NCBI RefSeq assembly: GCF_042650885.1
Contig: NZ_JBHSBU010000001.1
Span: 1,116,001-1,180,000 of the forward strand
DNA from: Chitinimonas_A lacunae
GTDB taxonomy: Bacteria; Pseudomonadota; Gammaproteobacteria; Burkholderiales; Chitinimonadaceae
DNA: 64,000 nt
Direction of reading: 5' to 3'
Shown: positions 33,062 through 40,573 of the stretch, piece after piece
Layout: each line of letters opens with the position of its first letter
How positions within the stretch are numbered: the first letter of the stretch is position 1
Translations under genes and position numbers: made by a program
The notes under the pieces: model-generated
Database searches by the model: none
What the model saw: the letters and a program-made list of their open reading frames with translations, nothing else
Told to the model about the DNA's origin: nothing

Positions 33062-33718
33062 CTAGGCTAGCCCCGTCAACATCGGCACGAATCGGACTTT
33101 TTCGAGTCTGGTTTCTTGAAAACCTTCTTCGAACCGCTCGATCATTCGCATTTCTTGATCATTTACGCCGATCGGAAACAACATCCGTCCACCGATGGCC
33201 AGTTGTTCCAGCAGTGCCTGCGGCACATGGGTCGCGGCCGCGGCCAGGATGATGGCGTCGAACGGCGCACCATCGGGCACCCCGTTATGGCCGTCGCCAT
33301 GACGCAGCCGCACATTGCTGATCCGCAGATCACGCAGTTGCAGGCGCGCCCGATCGAGCAGACTGCCGATACGCTCGACCGAGTAGACCACCTTGAATAG
33401 TCGTGCCAGCACCGCCGCCTGGTAACCGCAGCCGGTGCCGACTTCGAGCACCCGCTCACGGCGGGCGGCACCGGCGGCCAGCTCGACCATCCGCGCCACG
33501 ATATAGGGCTGCGAAATGGTCTGGCCATGGCCGATGGGCAGGGCCACATCGTCGTAGGCGCGATGGGCCAGCGCTTCATCGATAAAGATATGGCGCGGCA
33601 CTTCGCCCATGGCGGCGAGTACCGAGGTGTCGCGGATGCCCTGACCACGCAGCCGTTCCGCCATGCGCGCACGGGTGCGCGCCGAAGTCATGCCGATGCC
33701 GGAAAAATCCTGCTTCAC
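33062..33718 (-). CDS. pcm: protein-L-isoaspartate O-methyltransferase
   Basis: 218 residues; it methylates isoaspartyl residues with SAM to start repair of aged proteins. GIGMTSARTRARM at the N-terminus, PRHIFIDEALAHRAYDDVALPIGHGQTISQP, the SAM motif VLEVGTGCGYQAAVLARL and FVPMLTGLA at the end are all family features. The GTG at 33718 overlaps the surE TGA (GTGA) and keeps the conserved SGIGMTS segment; an ATG at 33691 lacks a ribosome site, and the frame up to 33865 lies within surE. Second gene of the stationary-phase operon. Confidence 0.93.
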   Translation of the reverse strand: MKQDFSGIGMTSARTRARMAERLRGQGIRDTSVLAAMGEVPRHIFIDEALAHRAYDDVALPIGHGQTISQPYIVARMVELAAGAARRERVLEVGTGCGYQAAVLARLFKVVYSVERIGSLLDRARLQLRDLRISNVRLRHGDGHNGVPDGAPFDAIILAAAATHVPQALLEQLAIGGRMLFPIGVNDQEMRMIERFEEGFQETRLEKVRFVPMLTGLA

Positions 33719-34461
33719 CCCTGCAACCACTCCGTCACGAATTGCAATTGCCGATACGCCGTCAGGTCGATCTGTAGCGGTGTCACCGCAACATAGCCTT
33801 CGGCCACCGCCCAGAAATCGGTGTCTTCGCCATTGTCCTGCACCGCGCCGGGCGGGCCGATCCAATAGATGGTCTCGCCACGCGGGTTGCTGGCCGGGAT
33901 CACCGGCTCGGCCTTATGGCGCCGGCCCAGCCGCGTTACCCGCATCCCCTTGAGTTCGGCATACGGCACATCGGGCACATTGACATTGAGCAGCAACGCC
34001 CCGCGCCAGGGCTGGGCGCGGTAGCGTTCGACCAGATCCACCGCCACCCGGGCAGCGGTGGCGAAATGGGTCGGCGGCCGGCCGGCCAGCGACAGGGCAA
34101 TCGCCGGAATACCCAGCAAGAAGGCTTCGGTCGCTGCCGCCACGGTGCCGGAATAGATGGTGTCGTCGCCCATATTGGCGCCGTGATTGATCCCGCTCAC
34201 CACCAGATCGGGCGGCGAGTCGGGCATAAAGCCGGTAACGGCCAGATGGACGCAATCGGTCGGCGTGCCATTGACGTAATGGAAACCGCTGGCGGCCCGG
34301 CGCAGCGATAAAGGCCGGTCCAGCGTCAGGGAATTGGAGGCACCACTGCGGTCGCGCTCGGGCGCCACGACCACCACCTCGCCCAATGCTGACAGCGCCT
34401 CGGCCAGGGCGGTCAGCCCAGGCGCGAAATAGCCGTCGTCATTGCTCAACAGAAACTTCAT
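33715..34461 (-). CDS. surE: 5'/3'-nucleotidase SurE
   Basis: 248 residues. KFLLSNDDGYFAPGLTAL holds the catalytic metal-binding DD pair, then APERDRSGASNSLTL, GTPTDCVHLAV and VSGINHGANMGDDTIYSGTVAAATE, which are SurE signatures. The enzyme removes phosphate from nucleotides and polyphosphate and supports stationary-phase survival. GGAGGGAGCCC lies before the ATG. First gene of the operon with pcm, nlpD and rpoS, the standard proteobacterial order. Confidence 0.95.
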   Translation of the reverse strand: MKFLLSNDDGYFAPGLTALAEALSALGEVVVVAPERDRSGASNSLTLDRPLSLRRAASGFHYVNGTPTDCVHLAVTGFMPDSPPDLVVSGINHGANMGDDTIYSGTVAAATEAFLLGIPAIALSLAGRPPTHFATAARVAVDLVERYRAQPWRGALLLNVNVPDVPYAELKGMRVTRLGRRHKAEPVIPASNPRGETIYWIGPPGAVQDNGEDTDFWAVAEGYVAVTPLQIDLTAYRQLQFVTEWLQG

Positions 34462-34689
34462 GGGCTCCCTCCGCGTGCCCGCTTGGCGGGGCGTCGATTT
34501 TCAGGGTCGGCATTGTAGCGCCGAGGGCGCAGCACGGGAATGCGTGCCCCGGCGCGCGGCCGGCTCAAGCATACGCCGGGCACGCGGCTTGCGCGATGAT
34601 CGGCCGCGCTGACCGCCCCACAAGCGGCCACTGTGTGGCAAAACACGACAGCCTGACACGGCCGGCGCTGGGGATCAAGTCGTTATAAA

Positions 34690-34750
34690 TAAATTGGGAC
34701 AAATCACCGCAAGATCAGGAGCGATATAGAAGAAAAAATAATATATTTAA
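34690..34750 (+). repeat. AT-rich intergenic repeat, copy 6
   Basis: Reads AAATCACCGCAAGATCAGGA, GCGATATAGAAG, AAAAAATAATATATTTAA. It shares 15 of 17 bases with copy 1 in the first block and is nearly the same as copy 2 in the second. It ends a few bases before the EamA transporter stop codon (minus strand). Confidence 0.65.
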
Positions 34751-34755
34751 CCTTC

Positions 34756-35613
34756 TCAACGCCGCGTAGACATCACCCCGCTGCCCACAATCAGCAATAC
34801 GGCCAGCCAACTGCTGGCAGGCAGCTTGTCCTGCCAGATCAGCAGGCCGATCAGGCTCGACAGCAAGACGGTGAAATAGGCAAGGCTCGCCACCACCAGT
34901 GTCCGGCCCTGGCGGTAGGCCCGGGTCATCGCCAGTTGCGCCAGGGTGGCGCAGGCGCCCATCCCGACGATGATCCAGCCATTGGCCCAGCTGACCGGGC
35001 TGAAAGGCTCGAAGGCCATCCAGGCGCCGGCAGCCAGGCTCGCGATCAGCGAGAAATAGAACACGGTGCGCCACTCGGGCTCACCCGCTTCGCCAAGCAG
35101 CCGCACATTGAGATAGGCCACGGCGGCCAGAAAACCCGAACCGAGTCCGAGCAGGCCGGCAAACCATTGATCGCGCCCAAGCGTCGGCTGCAACAGCAGC
35201 ACCACACCGGCAAAGCCCAGTCCGATCGCCAGCAACAGGCGGCCCGACGGCTTTTCTCTGAGCCAGAAAGTGGTAAGCAGGGCCAGAAACAGCGGCGAGG
35301 TGTAATTGAGGGTGACGGCCGTGGCCAGCGGCAGATGCGAAATCGCATAGAAATACAGCATCAGCGAGACCGTACCGGCCGCGGCGCGCGAAATCTGCTT
35401 TCCCGGCACGGGCGAGCGCAGTGAGCCGCCACGCCAGGCCACCACCGCCCCCACGGTCAGAAAACCGATAAAGCAGCGGTAGAACACCAGCTCGGCGGTG
35501 CTGAAAAACGTCGCGCCGAGCTTGACGAACATCCCCATCACCGCAAACAACGTCGAGGCGGTCAACATCCAGAATGGCCCCGAATCGACGAGGCTGCGGC
35601 GGTTTTCGGTCAC
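34756..35613 (-). CDS. EamA/DMT-family transporter
   Basis: 285 residues with about ten hydrophobic helices in two EamA repeats: MLTASTLFAVMGMFVKLGATFFSTAELVFYRCFIGFL at the start and WANGWIIVGMGACATLAQLAMTRAYRQGRTLVVASLAYFTVLLSSLIGLLIW in the second half. It is probably an exporter of small metabolites; the substrate cannot be assigned. The GTG start at 35613 overlaps the stop of the upstream gene as GTGA; a frame reaching 35802 lies inside that gene. Two-gene operon. Confidence 0.82.
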   Translation of the reverse strand: MTENRRSLVDSGPFWMLTASTLFAVMGMFVKLGATFFSTAELVFYRCFIGFLTVGAVVAWRGGSLRSPVPGKQISRAAAGTVSLMLYFYAISHLPLATAVTLNYTSPLFLALLTTFWLREKPSGRLLLAIGLGFAGVVLLLQPTLGRDQWFAGLLGLGSGFLAAVAYLNVRLLGEAGEPEWRTVFYFSLIASLAAGAWMAFEPFSPVSWANGWIIVGMGACATLAQLAMTRAYRQGRTLVVASLAYFTVLLSSLIGLLIWQDKLPASSWLAVLLIVGSGVMSTRR

Positions 35614-36032
35614 GGACAGCTCAGCGAGATATTGCGGTGTTCGGGGGCGGAAGCGGTCTTTTCCTTGTCGCCGCAGTAGTAGCGCACCTGCAGACTCTTG
35701 CTCTTGCCGCGATCGGGATCGCCGCACATCTCGTTGGTCACCTGCACCATCAGGCTGTAGCGACCATTGGCGCGCTGGGCCACCCAGTCGGTCACATCGC
35801 ATTCGTTGCGCCAGGAGCCATAACGGGCCTGAGCCACGGTGATCCGGGCCGGGGGGCGTGGCCGGTCGACCGGACGGCCATCGGAAATCGTGCCGCGCTC
35901 ATCATCGACCTGCTGGCGCGTGCCGGCCCGGAAGCCATCTTCATAACCACGGCGGTAGCCGCGTTCATAGTCCTCATTGGACGCCAGCACTGGCATTGCC
36001 AGGACCATACACAGCAGATAGAGCAGTTTCAC
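35610..36032 (-). CDS. exported hypothetical protein
   Basis: 140 residues starting from a GTG with AAGGACAATGTC upstream. A short signal peptide (MKLLYLLCMVLAMPVLAS) is followed by a Gly/Arg/Tyr-rich segment (EDYERGYRRGYEDGFRAG) and a C-terminal part with four cysteines (ECDVTDW, EMCGDP, RYYCGDKE, SLSCP) that could form two disulfides in the periplasm. No family recognised. Translationally coupled to the EamA transporter and divergent from the GbsR-type regulator. Confidence 0.6.
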   Translation of the reverse strand: MKLLYLLCMVLAMPVLASNEDYERGYRRGYEDGFRAGTRQQVDDERGTISDGRPVDRPRPPARITVAQARYGSWRNECDVTDWVAQRANGRYSLMVQVTNEMCGDPDRGKSKSLQVRYYCGDKEKTASAPEHRNISLSCP

Positions 36033-36108
36033 GACATTGTCCTTATGGAAAAGCCCAGAGAGGCGAGGAGCGGAATTGTCTCGTCAAGGTTGACTGGGCG
36101 ACAAGTTA

Positions 36109-36135
36109 TCAGTAAATTTTCAGAAATTACTGAAA
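36109..36135. promoter_or_regulatory. candidate operator 1 for the GbsR-type regulator
   Basis: Two overlapping palindromes: TCAGTAAATT and AAATTACTGA arms five bases apart (36109-36133, one mismatch), and TTTCAG-N6-CTGAAA (36118-36135). They lie 17-43 bp before the regulator ATG and 80-100 bp from the divergent exported-protein start, in an AT-rich stretch. A MarR/GbsR dimer site for autoregulation is likely. Confidence 0.5.
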
Positions 36136-36151
36136 TTACCGAGCAAGGAAA

Positions 36152-36700
36152 ATGAAACTGTCGCCGACCATGCAGAAGTTCGTGCTCCACTGGGGCGAGA
36201 TGGGCACCCGCTGGGGCGTAAACCGTACCGTGGCACAGATTCATGCCCTGCTCTTCCTGGCCGACCACCCGCTCAATGCCGACGATATCGTCGAGACCCT
36301 CGGCGTGGCCCGCTCCAATGTCTCGGTCAGTCTCAAGGAATTGCAAAGCTGGGGACTGGTACGGGTGGTCCATGTGCTGGGCGACCGGCGCGACCATTTC
36401 CAGACCTTCGATGATGTATGGGAGATCTTCCGCACCGTGGTCGAGGAGCGCAAACGGCGCGAGATCGACCCGACCCTGACCCTGCTGCGGCAATGCAAGC
36501 TTGAAGCCGAAGACGATCCGCAACTGGGCGAACAGGCCCGCCGCAAGCTCGATATGACGCTAGATTTCGTCGAATCGATGGCCGAGGGCTACGAGGAGTT
36601 GCGGCGCCTGCCGCCCGCGACGCTGCTGCGTCTGCTGCATTTCGGCAGCAAGGTGCAGCGCTGGATGGGCCGTCGTGCCGACAGCCACGAAAAGTCCTGA
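36152..36700 (+). CDS. GbsR/MarR-family transcriptional regulator
   Basis: 182 residues. MQKFVLHWGEMGTRWGVNRTVAQIHALLFLADHPLNADDIVETLGVARSNVSVSLKELQSWGLVRVVHVLGDRRDHFQTFDDVWEIF is the GbsR winged-helix domain (recognition helix SNVSVSLKELQ). A helical C-terminal dimerisation part follows. GbsR proteins regulate osmoprotectant and membrane-stress genes and respond to choline in Bacillus; the ligand here is unknown. It heads a plus-strand run of six genes and has a palindrome in its own promoter (36109-36135) and a related one at 37125. Confidence 0.82.
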   Translation: MKLSPTMQKFVLHWGEMGTRWGVNRTVAQIHALLFLADHPLNADDIVETLGVARSNVSVSLKELQSWGLVRVVHVLGDRRDHFQTFDDVWEIFRTVVEERKRREIDPTLTLLRQCKLEAEDDPQLGEQARRKLDMTLDFVESMAEGYEELRRLPPATLLRLLHFGSKVQRWMGRRADSHEKS

Positions 36701-36716
36701 TCCGGAGCCGCCCATC

Positions 36717-37166
36717 ATGGCCGAACTCACCCTCTACTACGACAGCCGCTGCCCGCTGTGTGCCACCGAAATGGCCAGATTGCGCCGATTCGACCGCAGC
36801 GGCCGGCTTGATTTCGTCGATATCCGCCGACCGGACTTCGTTCCCCACCACCACGGCCTCGACCCCATCGCCATTGAACAGGCATTGCATGGCCGCTGTG
36901 ACGATGGCCGCTTGCTGGTCGGCGTCCCGTGCATCGTTGCCGCCTACCAGCTCACCGGCCGTCTGCGCTGGACCCGCTGGCTCAACCATCGAACCGTATT
37001 GCCGCTCAGTGCCGCTCTCTACCGCTGGGTCGCCCGCCACCGCTATCGCCTGTCGCCCTGGCTGGGCTACCGGCGCTGCGATGGAGAACAGTGTCAGCTT
37101 CGGCCGGTTTTTTTTAGACGAATATTTCTGTTTTTACTGAAATTTCGAACAAACAAAACACCCTGA
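36717..37166 (+). CDS. DCC-family (DUF393) thiol-disulfide oxidoreductase-like protein
   Basis: 149 residues. LTLYYDSRCPLCATEMARLRRFD gives the YDxxCxxC motif of the DCC family, whose members have a thioredoxin-like fold; LDFVDIRRPDF and HGRCDDGRLLVGVPCIVAAY follow as in relatives. The last 20 residues (RRIFLFLLKFRTNKTP and before) come from an AT-rich stretch unlike the rest of the gene, suggesting that the original 3' end was altered. Sits 16 bp after the regulator gene. Confidence 0.78.
   Translation: MAELTLYYDSRCPLCATEMARLRRFDRSGRLDFVDIRRPDFVPHHHGLDPIAIEQALHGRCDDGRLLVGVPCIVAAYQLTGRLRWTRWLNHRTVLPLSAALYRWVARHRYRLSPWLGYRRCDGEQCQLRPVFFRRIFLFLLKFRTNKTP
37125..37142. promoter_or_regulatory. 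candidate operator 2 for the GbsR-type regulator
   Basis: TTTCTG-N6-CTGAAA, one base different from the palindrome at 36118-36135, inside the AT-rich 3' tail of the DCC gene and 65 bp before the next gene start. It may mark a second promoter under the same regulator. Confidence 0.4.
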
Positions 37167-37206
37167 TTACCCGGTCCCACTTATTTCCTGTCTTAAGGAG
37201 TTAGCC

Positions 37207-37557
37207 ATGCTTGCCCTGATACTCGACCTAGTCCTGTCGTTCGGCGTCAGCCTCGCCGTCATCGCCTATCTGCGACCGATGCTGCGCGATGCCCTGCGCT
37301 TGCGCTGCGAAAACGGCGGCCGTTCGGTGGATTTCTGGCTGCGCCTCACCGACCTGTTGATGCTGCTGGCGCCGCTGGCGGAGGTGATCCTGTTCGGTCC
37401 GCGCATTGGCGAATCGCTCGATAGCCATCTGCGGCGGGTGCTGTTTATCACCCTGTGCGGCAATGTGCTGGGGCTTGCCTGGACTGGACGGACGATCTGG
37501 AAACACCTTGTCGCCCCGCAACGCCAGCAGGCGGTCGAGCCATCCGCCCAAGGATGA
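37207..37557 (+). CDS. small membrane protein, hypothetical
   Basis: 116 residues with three hydrophobic segments: LALILDLVLSFGVSLAVIAYL, LTDLLMLLAPLAEVILFG and VLFITLCGNVLGLAWTGRTIW. TTAAGGAG is well placed before the ATG. No family recognised. By position it belongs with the DCC, DUF2269 and epimerase genes. Confidence 0.65.
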   Translation: MLALILDLVLSFGVSLAVIAYLRPMLRDALRLRCENGGRSVDFWLRLTDLLMLLAPLAEVILFGPRIGESLDSHLRRVLFITLCGNVLGLAWTGRTIWKHLVAPQRQQAVEPSAQG

Positions 37558-37560
37558 TTC

Positions 37561-37584
37561 TCCTTAAAAATGTCGTCCAAAAAT
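37561..37584 (+). repeat. 24-base shared motif, copy C
   Basis: Reads TCCTTAAAAATGT then CGTCCAAAAAT, aligning without gaps to copies at 11530 and 16907. It starts three bases after the stop of the small membrane protein gene and 210 bp before the DUF2269 start. Confidence 0.4.
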
Positions 37585-37793
37585 ACCCGAAATCATCGAA
37601 TGAATCAGCCCCTATCCGAACTCCTCCATGGCCTCCACTCCCAGTGGCAATGGGTACACTCAATACAGTGTCCTGCACCACTCAGTAGCTGTTGATGCGC
37701 CGTGTACGTCGGGTATTTGGACGCCATAGTGAAGGAAATTTGGCAATCATCGCGGACCGCAACCGGCTGTCCGCATCACCCCCAGGAGCCCCC

Positions 37794-38273
37794 ATGGAAT
37801 ACCTGACCGCCAAATGGCTGCATGTACTGTCCTCGACCATCCTGTTCGGCACGGGGATCGGGACGGCTTTCTATATGTTCGTGGCCAACCGCAGCCGCAA
37901 TCTCGACGCCATCGTGGTGGTGACGCGCTGGGTGGTACGAGCCGACTGGGCGTTTACCGGCACGGCGGCGATCGTGCAGCCGCTGACGGGGCTGTGGATG
38001 GTCCATCTGGCCAATCTGCCAATGCTGAGTCCTGCCGGGGGGCTCAACTGGATCAGTCTGTCCTTCGTGCTCTACTTCGTGACGGGTGCCTGCTGGTTGC
38101 CGGTGGTCTGGCTGCAAATCCGCATGAGCAGGATGGCCGCGCAATGTCAGCGCCAAGGCGTCGAGCTGCCGCTCCAGTACTGGAAGCTCGAACGGCTGTG
38201 GTGCCTCCTGGGGCTGCCCGCCTTCTCGGCCCTGGTCTGGGTGTTCTATCTGATGGTCGTCAAACCTTTCTGA
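37794..38273 (+). CDS. DUF2269 family membrane protein (paralogue)
   Basis: 159 residues, four helices. MEYLTAKWLHVLSSTILFGTGIGTAFYMF is nearly identical to the start of the protein at 18921; RWVVRADWAFTGTAAIVQPLTGLWMVHLANLP, GACWLPVVWLQIRM and VWVFYLMVVKPF also match. AGGAG lies before the ATG at 37794; the frame from 37692 has no ribosome site. Followed closely by two more genes on the same strand. Confidence 0.82.
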   Translation: MEYLTAKWLHVLSSTILFGTGIGTAFYMFVANRSRNLDAIVVVTRWVVRADWAFTGTAAIVQPLTGLWMVHLANLPMLSPAGGLNWISLSFVLYFVTGACWLPVVWLQIRMSRMAAQCQRQGVELPLQYWKLERLWCLLGLPAFSALVWVFYLMVVKPF

Positions 38274-38282
38274 GAGCGACTG

Positions 38283-38732
38283 ATGTCCACGCCTTCCCCC
38301 TTACGTCGCTATGCCGTGTCCTGCCTCTGGCTTGCCGGACTCGGCCATATCGTCGGCGGCCTGGTCCTGACCTTCGGCGTCGATAGCGGCCTGTTCGACT
38401 GGTACCACCATGATGTGCTGAGCCGCTTCTGGTCCGGCCCACCGCCCAGCGAAGCGCTGGCGCAGCAACGCTGGATGGTGGCCTTGTTCGGTCCGACCAT
38501 CGAGAACATCGGCGTCTGGCTGCTTGCACTGAGTCACTGGGGCGGCAGCCAGCGCAATCCGGCAGCCTGGCTGTGGTTACTGGCGGGAATTGCCCTATGG
38601 GCGATTCAGGACATCGCCGTATCGCTGCGGGTCGGCTATTACCCCCATCTATGGCTGGACCTGGCTGCCTGCGCCGCACTGGCCCTGCCCACCTTATGGC
38701 TGTGGCGGCATGACCGCCGTCAGTCGGATTAA
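38283..38732 (+). CDS. membrane protein, hypothetical
   Basis: 149 residues with about four hydrophobic helices: AVSCLWLAGLGHIVGGLVLTFG, MVALFGPTIENIGVWLLALSHW, AAWLWLLAGIALWAIQDIAVSL and LWLDLAACAALALPTLWLW. It starts 10 bp after the DUF2269 stop. It keeps company with the TIGR01777 epimerase (19 bp downstream), and relatives appear to be conserved in that position. No biochemical function known. Confidence 0.65.
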   Translation: MSTPSPLRRYAVSCLWLAGLGHIVGGLVLTFGVDSGLFDWYHHDVLSRFWSGPPPSEALAQQRWMVALFGPTIENIGVWLLALSHWGGSQRNPAAWLWLLAGIALWAIQDIAVSLRVGYYPHLWLDLAACAALALPTLWLWRHDRRQSD

Positions 38733-38750
38733 AGCGTTGAAAAGCCCATC

Positions 38751-40157
38751 ATGACTCCCTTACTGATTCTGCTATGGCTGCAAGCGCTGCTTGGCGCAGC
38801 CGACGTGCTGTGGAACCACGAACTCAAGGAAAAGCTGCCGCAGCGTCCCAGCGCCCGGCGCGAACAATGGCTCCACGGCGTGCGCGAGCTGCTGTACGCG
38901 GTGGTATTTGCCGGCATCGCCTGGCTCGAATGGCGTGGTCTATGGGCCGGGGTCTTTGCGGCCGTGCTGTTGATCGAGGTGTGGTTGACCGCGCTCGATT
39001 TCATTGAAGAAGACCGCCATCGATTGCTCGGCCCCACCGAGCGGGTGATGCATCTGCTATTGGCCATGGGTGGGGGTGCCTATGTGGCCTTGCTGGTACC
39101 GGTGATGTCCGACTGGGCCGGCCAGCCAACGGCGCTCCAGCCGGTCAATTACGGCTGGCTCAGTCCGGCACTCAGCCTGGCGGCCGTGGGAGTGCTGGCC
39201 TGGGGAGTGCGTGATCTGCTAGCCCGGCCGCAGGCAGTGGTCTCGAACCTTGATTTCGGCCCTCGCCATCAACGGCTGCTGATCACCGGTGGCACCGGCT
39301 TTATCGGCACCCGGCTGGTCGAGGCACTGCTGGCCGAGGGGCATGACCTCACCCTGCTCACGCGCCAGCCGCTGCCGACCGCTGTGCGCTTTCGTGGTGC
39401 GGTGCGTGCCATCAGCGATCTCGAGCAATTATCGAGTGGCGAGCGTTTCGATGCGGTGATCAATCTGGCCGGGGCACCGGTGCTTGGTCCGCGCTGGACG
39501 GTGAAGCGTCGCCGCGAGCTGCTGGCCAGCCGGGTCGGCCTGACCGAGAAGCTGGGCGCCTGGCTCGCCCGCTGTGAAACGCCGCCACCGCTGCTGATCA
39601 ACGCCTCCGCCATCGGCTACTACGGCGCCCGCGATGCCACCCCGCTCGACGAAGCGGCCGGGCCACAGGCTGAATTCATGTCCGAACTGTGCCAACGCTG
39701 GGAGTCCGCCGCACAGCAGGCAGCCGGCCCGCACACCCGGCTGGTGATCTTCCGGCTTGGCGTGGTGCTGGGCGAAGCCGGCGCGCTGCCAATGATGATG
39801 CTGCCGCACCGGTTCCGGGTAGGTGGCACATTGGGAGACGGCAGACAGTATCTGAGCTGGGTCGGGATCGATGATGTATTGGGCGCGCTGGCCCTGGCCT
39901 TACGCGATCCGACCATGGCAGGCATCTACAACCTGACCGCACCCGAGCCGCTACCGCAGCGCGAATTCGCCCATGAACTGGCCCGTGCCTGCGGCGGCCG
40001 TGCCTGGCTCACGCTGCCGGCCTCGGTTGTCCGGCTGATGCTGGGCGAGGCCGCCACCTTGCTGATCGATGGCCAGCGCGTCCTGCCACGCCGCTTGTTG
40101 GCGCATGGCTATGAATTTGTTACGCCGACCCTGGCGGCTTGCCTGGAACGGAGATGA
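38751..40157 (+). CDS. TIGR01777-family epimerase with N-terminal membrane domain
   Basis: 468 residues. About 160 N-terminal residues carry several hydrophobic helices (LLILLWLQALLGAADVLW, ELLYAVVFAGIAWLEWRGLWAGVFAAVLLIEVW, HLLLAMGGGAYVALLVPVM). From about 175 there is an extended-SDR domain of the YfcH/TIGR01777 type: RLLITGGTGFIGTRLVEALLAEGH, FDAVINLAGAPVLGPRWT, SAIGYYGARDATPLDE and WVGIDDVLGALALAL. The YYG segment is typical of the family. Most YfcH proteins are about 300 residues, so the membrane domain is an added feature. Last gene of the regulator-led cluster. Substrate unknown. Confidence 0.82.
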   Translation: MTPLLILLWLQALLGAADVLWNHELKEKLPQRPSARREQWLHGVRELLYAVVFAGIAWLEWRGLWAGVFAAVLLIEVWLTALDFIEEDRHRLLGPTERVMHLLLAMGGGAYVALLVPVMSDWAGQPTALQPVNYGWLSPALSLAAVGVLAWGVRDLLARPQAVVSNLDFGPRHQRLLITGGTGFIGTRLVEALLAEGHDLTLLTRQPLPTAVRFRGAVRAISDLEQLSSGERFDAVINLAGAPVLGPRWTVKRRRELLASRVGLTEKLGAWLARCETPPPLLINASAIGYYGARDATPLDEAAGPQAEFMSELCQRWESAAQQAAGPHTRLVIFRLGVVLGEAGALPMMMLPHRFRVGGTLGDGRQYLSWVGIDDVLGALALALRDPTMAGIYNLTAPEPLPQREFAHELARACGGRAWLTLPASVVRLMLGEAATLLIDGQRVLPRRLLAHGYEFVTPTLAACLERR

Positions 40158-40159
40158 GA

Positions 40160-40232
40160 TGAACATTTTCATTAAAAATCGTTTATATGTAGCACCAGCG
40201 CTAGCAGCAGTTTTTCCTAATATTTTATTTAT
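40160..40232 (-). repeat. AT-rich intergenic repeat, copy 7
   Basis: Read on the minus strand: ACTGCTGCTAGCGCTGGTGC, TACATATAAACG, ATTTTTAATGAAAATGTTC. It begins right after the epimerase stop. Confidence 0.5.
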
Positions 40233-40262
40233 TGAACACCCCCATCAAGGAATCCAAGCGGA

Positions 40263-40442
40263 ATAGATCGCATCCGCATTGGCGACAGCGTAAGCCGTTC
40301 GATCAATCCGACCGGCCGTCGGACGGTCATGGCTGTCGATGGATTTCCGCGTATCACTTATATAGATTCGTCTTATGAATTAAGCACATACCTTGCAGCA
40401 CATGCGCTTGTCGGTCGAACCTTAAGGAATCCGGGCAGTTAA
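40263..40442 (+). pseudogene. possible small-protein remnant without a start codon
   Basis: The frame is open from a TGA at about 40233 to a TAA at 40440-40442 and reads IDRIRIGDSVSRSINPTGRR, TVMAVDGFPRITYIDSSYEL, then STYLAAHALVGRTLRNPGS. The pattern resembles a small beta-barrel (KOW/SH3-like) protein of the GDxV...TVxxVDG type, but this is by eye only. There is no ATG, GTG or TTG before an internal ATG at 40329; repeat copy 7 immediately upstream may have replaced the start. It could equally use ATA/ATT or be a chance frame. Confidence 0.3.
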
Positions 40443-40517
40443 CCCGGGCAGGTCGCAGTAGCAGCGCCTGCGCAGGCAGTCAGCGGTAAATCCTTAGCGA
40501 CACTCGTGGTTGAAACG

Positions 40518-40548
40518 CCGAAGGCCCGGCAAATTGCCGGGCCTTCGG
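40518..40548. terminator. strong GC-rich terminator hairpin
   Basis: CCGAAGGCCCGGC and GCCGGGCCTTCGG arms around a 5-base loop, 25 bp after the Rieske-oxygenase stop (minus). Perfect 13-bp stem; the T-run is short on both sides. Probably ends transcription from both directions. Confidence 0.7.
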
Positions 40549-40573
40549 TATTGTTGGGTTCAGCAGGCGTGGT

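Larger units (their letters stand above)
40158..40573. other. intergenic region between converging genes
   Basis: 416 bp. It contains repeat copy 7 (40160-40232), a 60-codon frame with no normal start (40263-40442) and a strong hairpin (40518-40548). The middle part uses A/T-ending codons and is unlike the neighbouring genes, suggesting a remnant or foreign piece. An unrecognised small RNA is also possible. Confidence 0.45.

Noticed and set aside
40260..40520. 4.5S/6S RNA gene in the gap before the Rieske gene
   Set aside because: The conserved SRP loop sequence and the 6S open-complex layout were not found.
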